A stretch of DNA of 6,556 nucleotides from an uncultured Lachnospiraceae bacterium (GTDB lineage: Bacteria > Bacillota_A > Clostridia > Lachnospirales > Lachnospiraceae), in the NCBI GenBank assembly GCA_910585855.1, contig CAJUGZ010000243.1, positions 1 through 6,556 of the forward strand, given 5' to 3'. The notes beneath the pieces are model-generated. The model was not told where the DNA came from and ran no database searches. It saw only the letters and a program-made list of their open reading frames with translations. This document shows, in pieces, positions 5,988-6,556 of the stretch (the first letter of the stretch is position 1; every line of letters begins with the position of its first letter). Position numbers and translations under genes: made by a program.

Positions 5988-6251
5988 ATGGTAAAGGCAA
6001 AAGTGACAATTAAGAATCCAACGGGATTGCATTTAAGACCTGCTGGAATACTTTGTAAGGAAGCGATGGGATTTAAATCTAAAATTACATTTAATTATAA
6101 GGAAAGTACGGCAAATGCAAAGAGTGTATTGAGTGTGCTGGGGGCATGTGTAAAGTGCGGGGATGAAATTGAGCTTATTTGTGAAGGGGAAGATGAAGAA
6201 GATGCACTTACGGCATTGTTAAAATGTGTAGAATCTGGTTTGGGTGAATAA
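5988..6251 (+). CDS. ptsH: HPr family phosphocarrier protein
   Basis: An 87-residue protein of normal HPr length, the small cytoplasmic phosphocarrier of the phosphoenolpyruvate sugar phosphotransferase system. The active-site motif GLHLRPA has His15, which takes phosphate from enzyme I, and Arg17. The regulatory site AKSVLSVLG has Ser46, the target of HPr kinase in Firmicutes for CcpA-dependent catabolite control. Having both residues fits true HPr rather than Crh, which lacks His15. Oddities are Leu16 where most HPr proteins have Ala, and a CVKC pair at 54-57. ATG 5988 is preceded by GGAGG (5975-5979) at 8 nt; an in-frame TTG at 5973 overlaps that site and is rejected. It has its own promoter and terminator. 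Whether it is the main HPr of the cell or a paralogue cannot be settled without the genome, so the symbol is provisional. Confidence 0.9.
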   Translation: MVKAKVTIKNPTGLHLRPAGILCKEAMGFKSKITFNYKESTANAKSVLSVLGACVKCGDEIELICEGEDEEDALTALLKCVESGLGE

Positions 6252-6281
6252 AATATAAGGTGTTTTTGAGAGTAAAGGCAG

Positions 6282-6317
6282 ACAGGATGTTGCAGGCAAG
6301 CGACATTCTGTTTTTTT
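6282..6317 (+). terminator. intrinsic terminator of the HPr gene
   Basis: A 12-bp stem is formed by ACAGGATGTTGC (6282-6293) and GCGACATTCTGT (6300-6311), with two G-U pairs, a six-base loop (AGGCAA), and a run of seven T at 6311-6317. This is the best terminator in the window and closes the HPr transcript about 30 nt after its stop codon. Confidence 0.88.
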
Positions 6318-6319
6318 GT

Positions 6320-6353
6320 GGGGGTTCCAAGGGGACGCCAGATGTGAACCCCC
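6320..6353. repeat. 8-bp perfect inverted repeat next to the HPr terminator
   Basis: GGGGGTTC (6320-6327) is exactly complementary to GAACCCCC (6346-6353), with an 18-nt spacer. It starts only 3 nt after the terminator's T run, at the point where base composition changes. It lacks a following T run, so it is not a second forward terminator. It could be an element end, an attachment-type site or a protein-binding dyad. Confidence 0.5.
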
Positions 6354-6556
6354 TAGGCAGCCTGCTGTTCCGGTTTCCAAAAAGTAAGAAGTTCTAAGAC
6401 TTCTGCATCATAGCACATCCAACCGGACAGACCGGGGCGCAATTCGCCCTCATAGCAGCCAAAATAGAGCAGGCATACCAAAAAGTGTCATCCACCGCAA
6501 TAAAACAGCTTCCCTTTCATACGGGCTAAACACGCCCCTTTTTTTGCATACCCTGC
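6353..6556 (-). pseudogene. possible broken minus-strand coding fragment
   Basis: Read on the minus strand, one frame is open from the window edge down to a TAG at 6353-6355, interrupted by a single TGA at 6488-6490. The 44 residues after the TGA contain FGCYEGELRPGLSG and end in TFWKPEQQAA, a plausible protein C-terminus. The part before it contains MKGKLFYCGG. A TGG-to-TGA change would explain the break. However, other minus-strand frames are also partly open here, as expected in GC-richer DNA, and I do not recognise the peptide. The start lies beyond the window or at 6518-6520. It may equally not be a gene. Confidence 0.25.

Larger units (their letters stand above)
6318..6556. other. GC-richer tail of the window without an intact gene
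   Basis: After the HPr terminator the base composition rises sharply compared with the AT-rich genes before it. No complete gene is visible on either strand. What it holds: an 8-bp inverted repeat at 6320-6353, a minus-strand frame interrupted once (6353-6556), small hairpins at 6387-6404 (AGAAGT/ACTTCT) and 6435-6449 (GGGCG/CGCCC), and a 4-bp GC stem followed by seven T at 6523-6545. The composition suggests a remnant or edge of acquired DNA, but no transposase, integrase or insertion-sequence end can be identified. Confidence 0.4.

Noticed and set aside
6488..6490. In-frame minus-strand TGA after CGG, which would give a CxxU selenocysteine motif
   Set aside because: No convincing selenocysteine insertion hairpin is visible just after the TGA, the frame itself is doubtful, and a TGG-to-TGA nonsense change is simpler.
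6522..6545. Second forward terminator (GGGC/GCCC stem plus seven T)
   Set aside because: The stem is only 4 bp and no forward gene precedes it after the HPr terminator; the T run may be chance.

Overview
The window looks like chromosomal DNA of a low-GC anaerobic Firmicute, most likely a gut Lachnospiraceae (Blautia/Roseburia type). The reasons are AT-rich coding sequence, strong AGGAG-type ribosome binding sites, and a cdaA-cdaR pair preceded by two anonymous membrane proteins and followed by an HPr gene. The taxonomic call is inference; no rRNA or other marker is present. All confidently called genes are on the + strand.

Layout. Positions 1-110 are a short GC-richer stretch that may hold the 3' end of an upstream gene; the reading frame cannot be decided. 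A textbook promoter (TTGACA, 17 bp, TATAAT) at 119-147, with a 9-bp inverted repeat around its -10 box, drives an unrecognised 133-aa acidic protein (223-624). An alpha/beta hydrolase of the monoacylglycerol lipase type (696-1625) follows. A second, weaker promoter near 1707 precedes a four-gene block: a 135-aa two-helix membrane protein, a 430-aa multi-pass membrane protein with a long Arg/Ser/Thr-rich tail, the membrane diadenylate cyclase CdaA, and its YbbR-repeat regulator CdaR. The spacing is tight (3 nt, 25 nt, then a 23-nt overlap), so this is very probably one operon. After a weak terminator and an extended -10 promoter comes an HPr-like phosphocarrier (5988-6251), closed by a good intrinsic terminator. 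From about 6318 to the end the DNA is more GC-rich and holds only a broken minus-strand reading frame and several small hairpins.

How the genes may work together. CdaA makes cyclic di-AMP, which controls potassium and osmolyte transport and cell-wall homeostasis in Firmicutes; CdaR binds CdaA from outside the membrane and modulates it. The two upstream membrane proteins have no function I can name, but their position makes them candidates for partners or sensors of the cyclase. glmM, which follows cdaR in Bacillus, Listeria and Staphylococcus, is not here; an HPr gene under its own promoter occupies that place.

Overall this is mostly an ordinary housekeeping region. The items most worth a second look are the two uncharacterised membrane proteins, the low-complexity charged tails on three successive proteins, and the promoter with the embedded inverted repeat. 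I found no clear evidence of an undescribed defence or mobile system.
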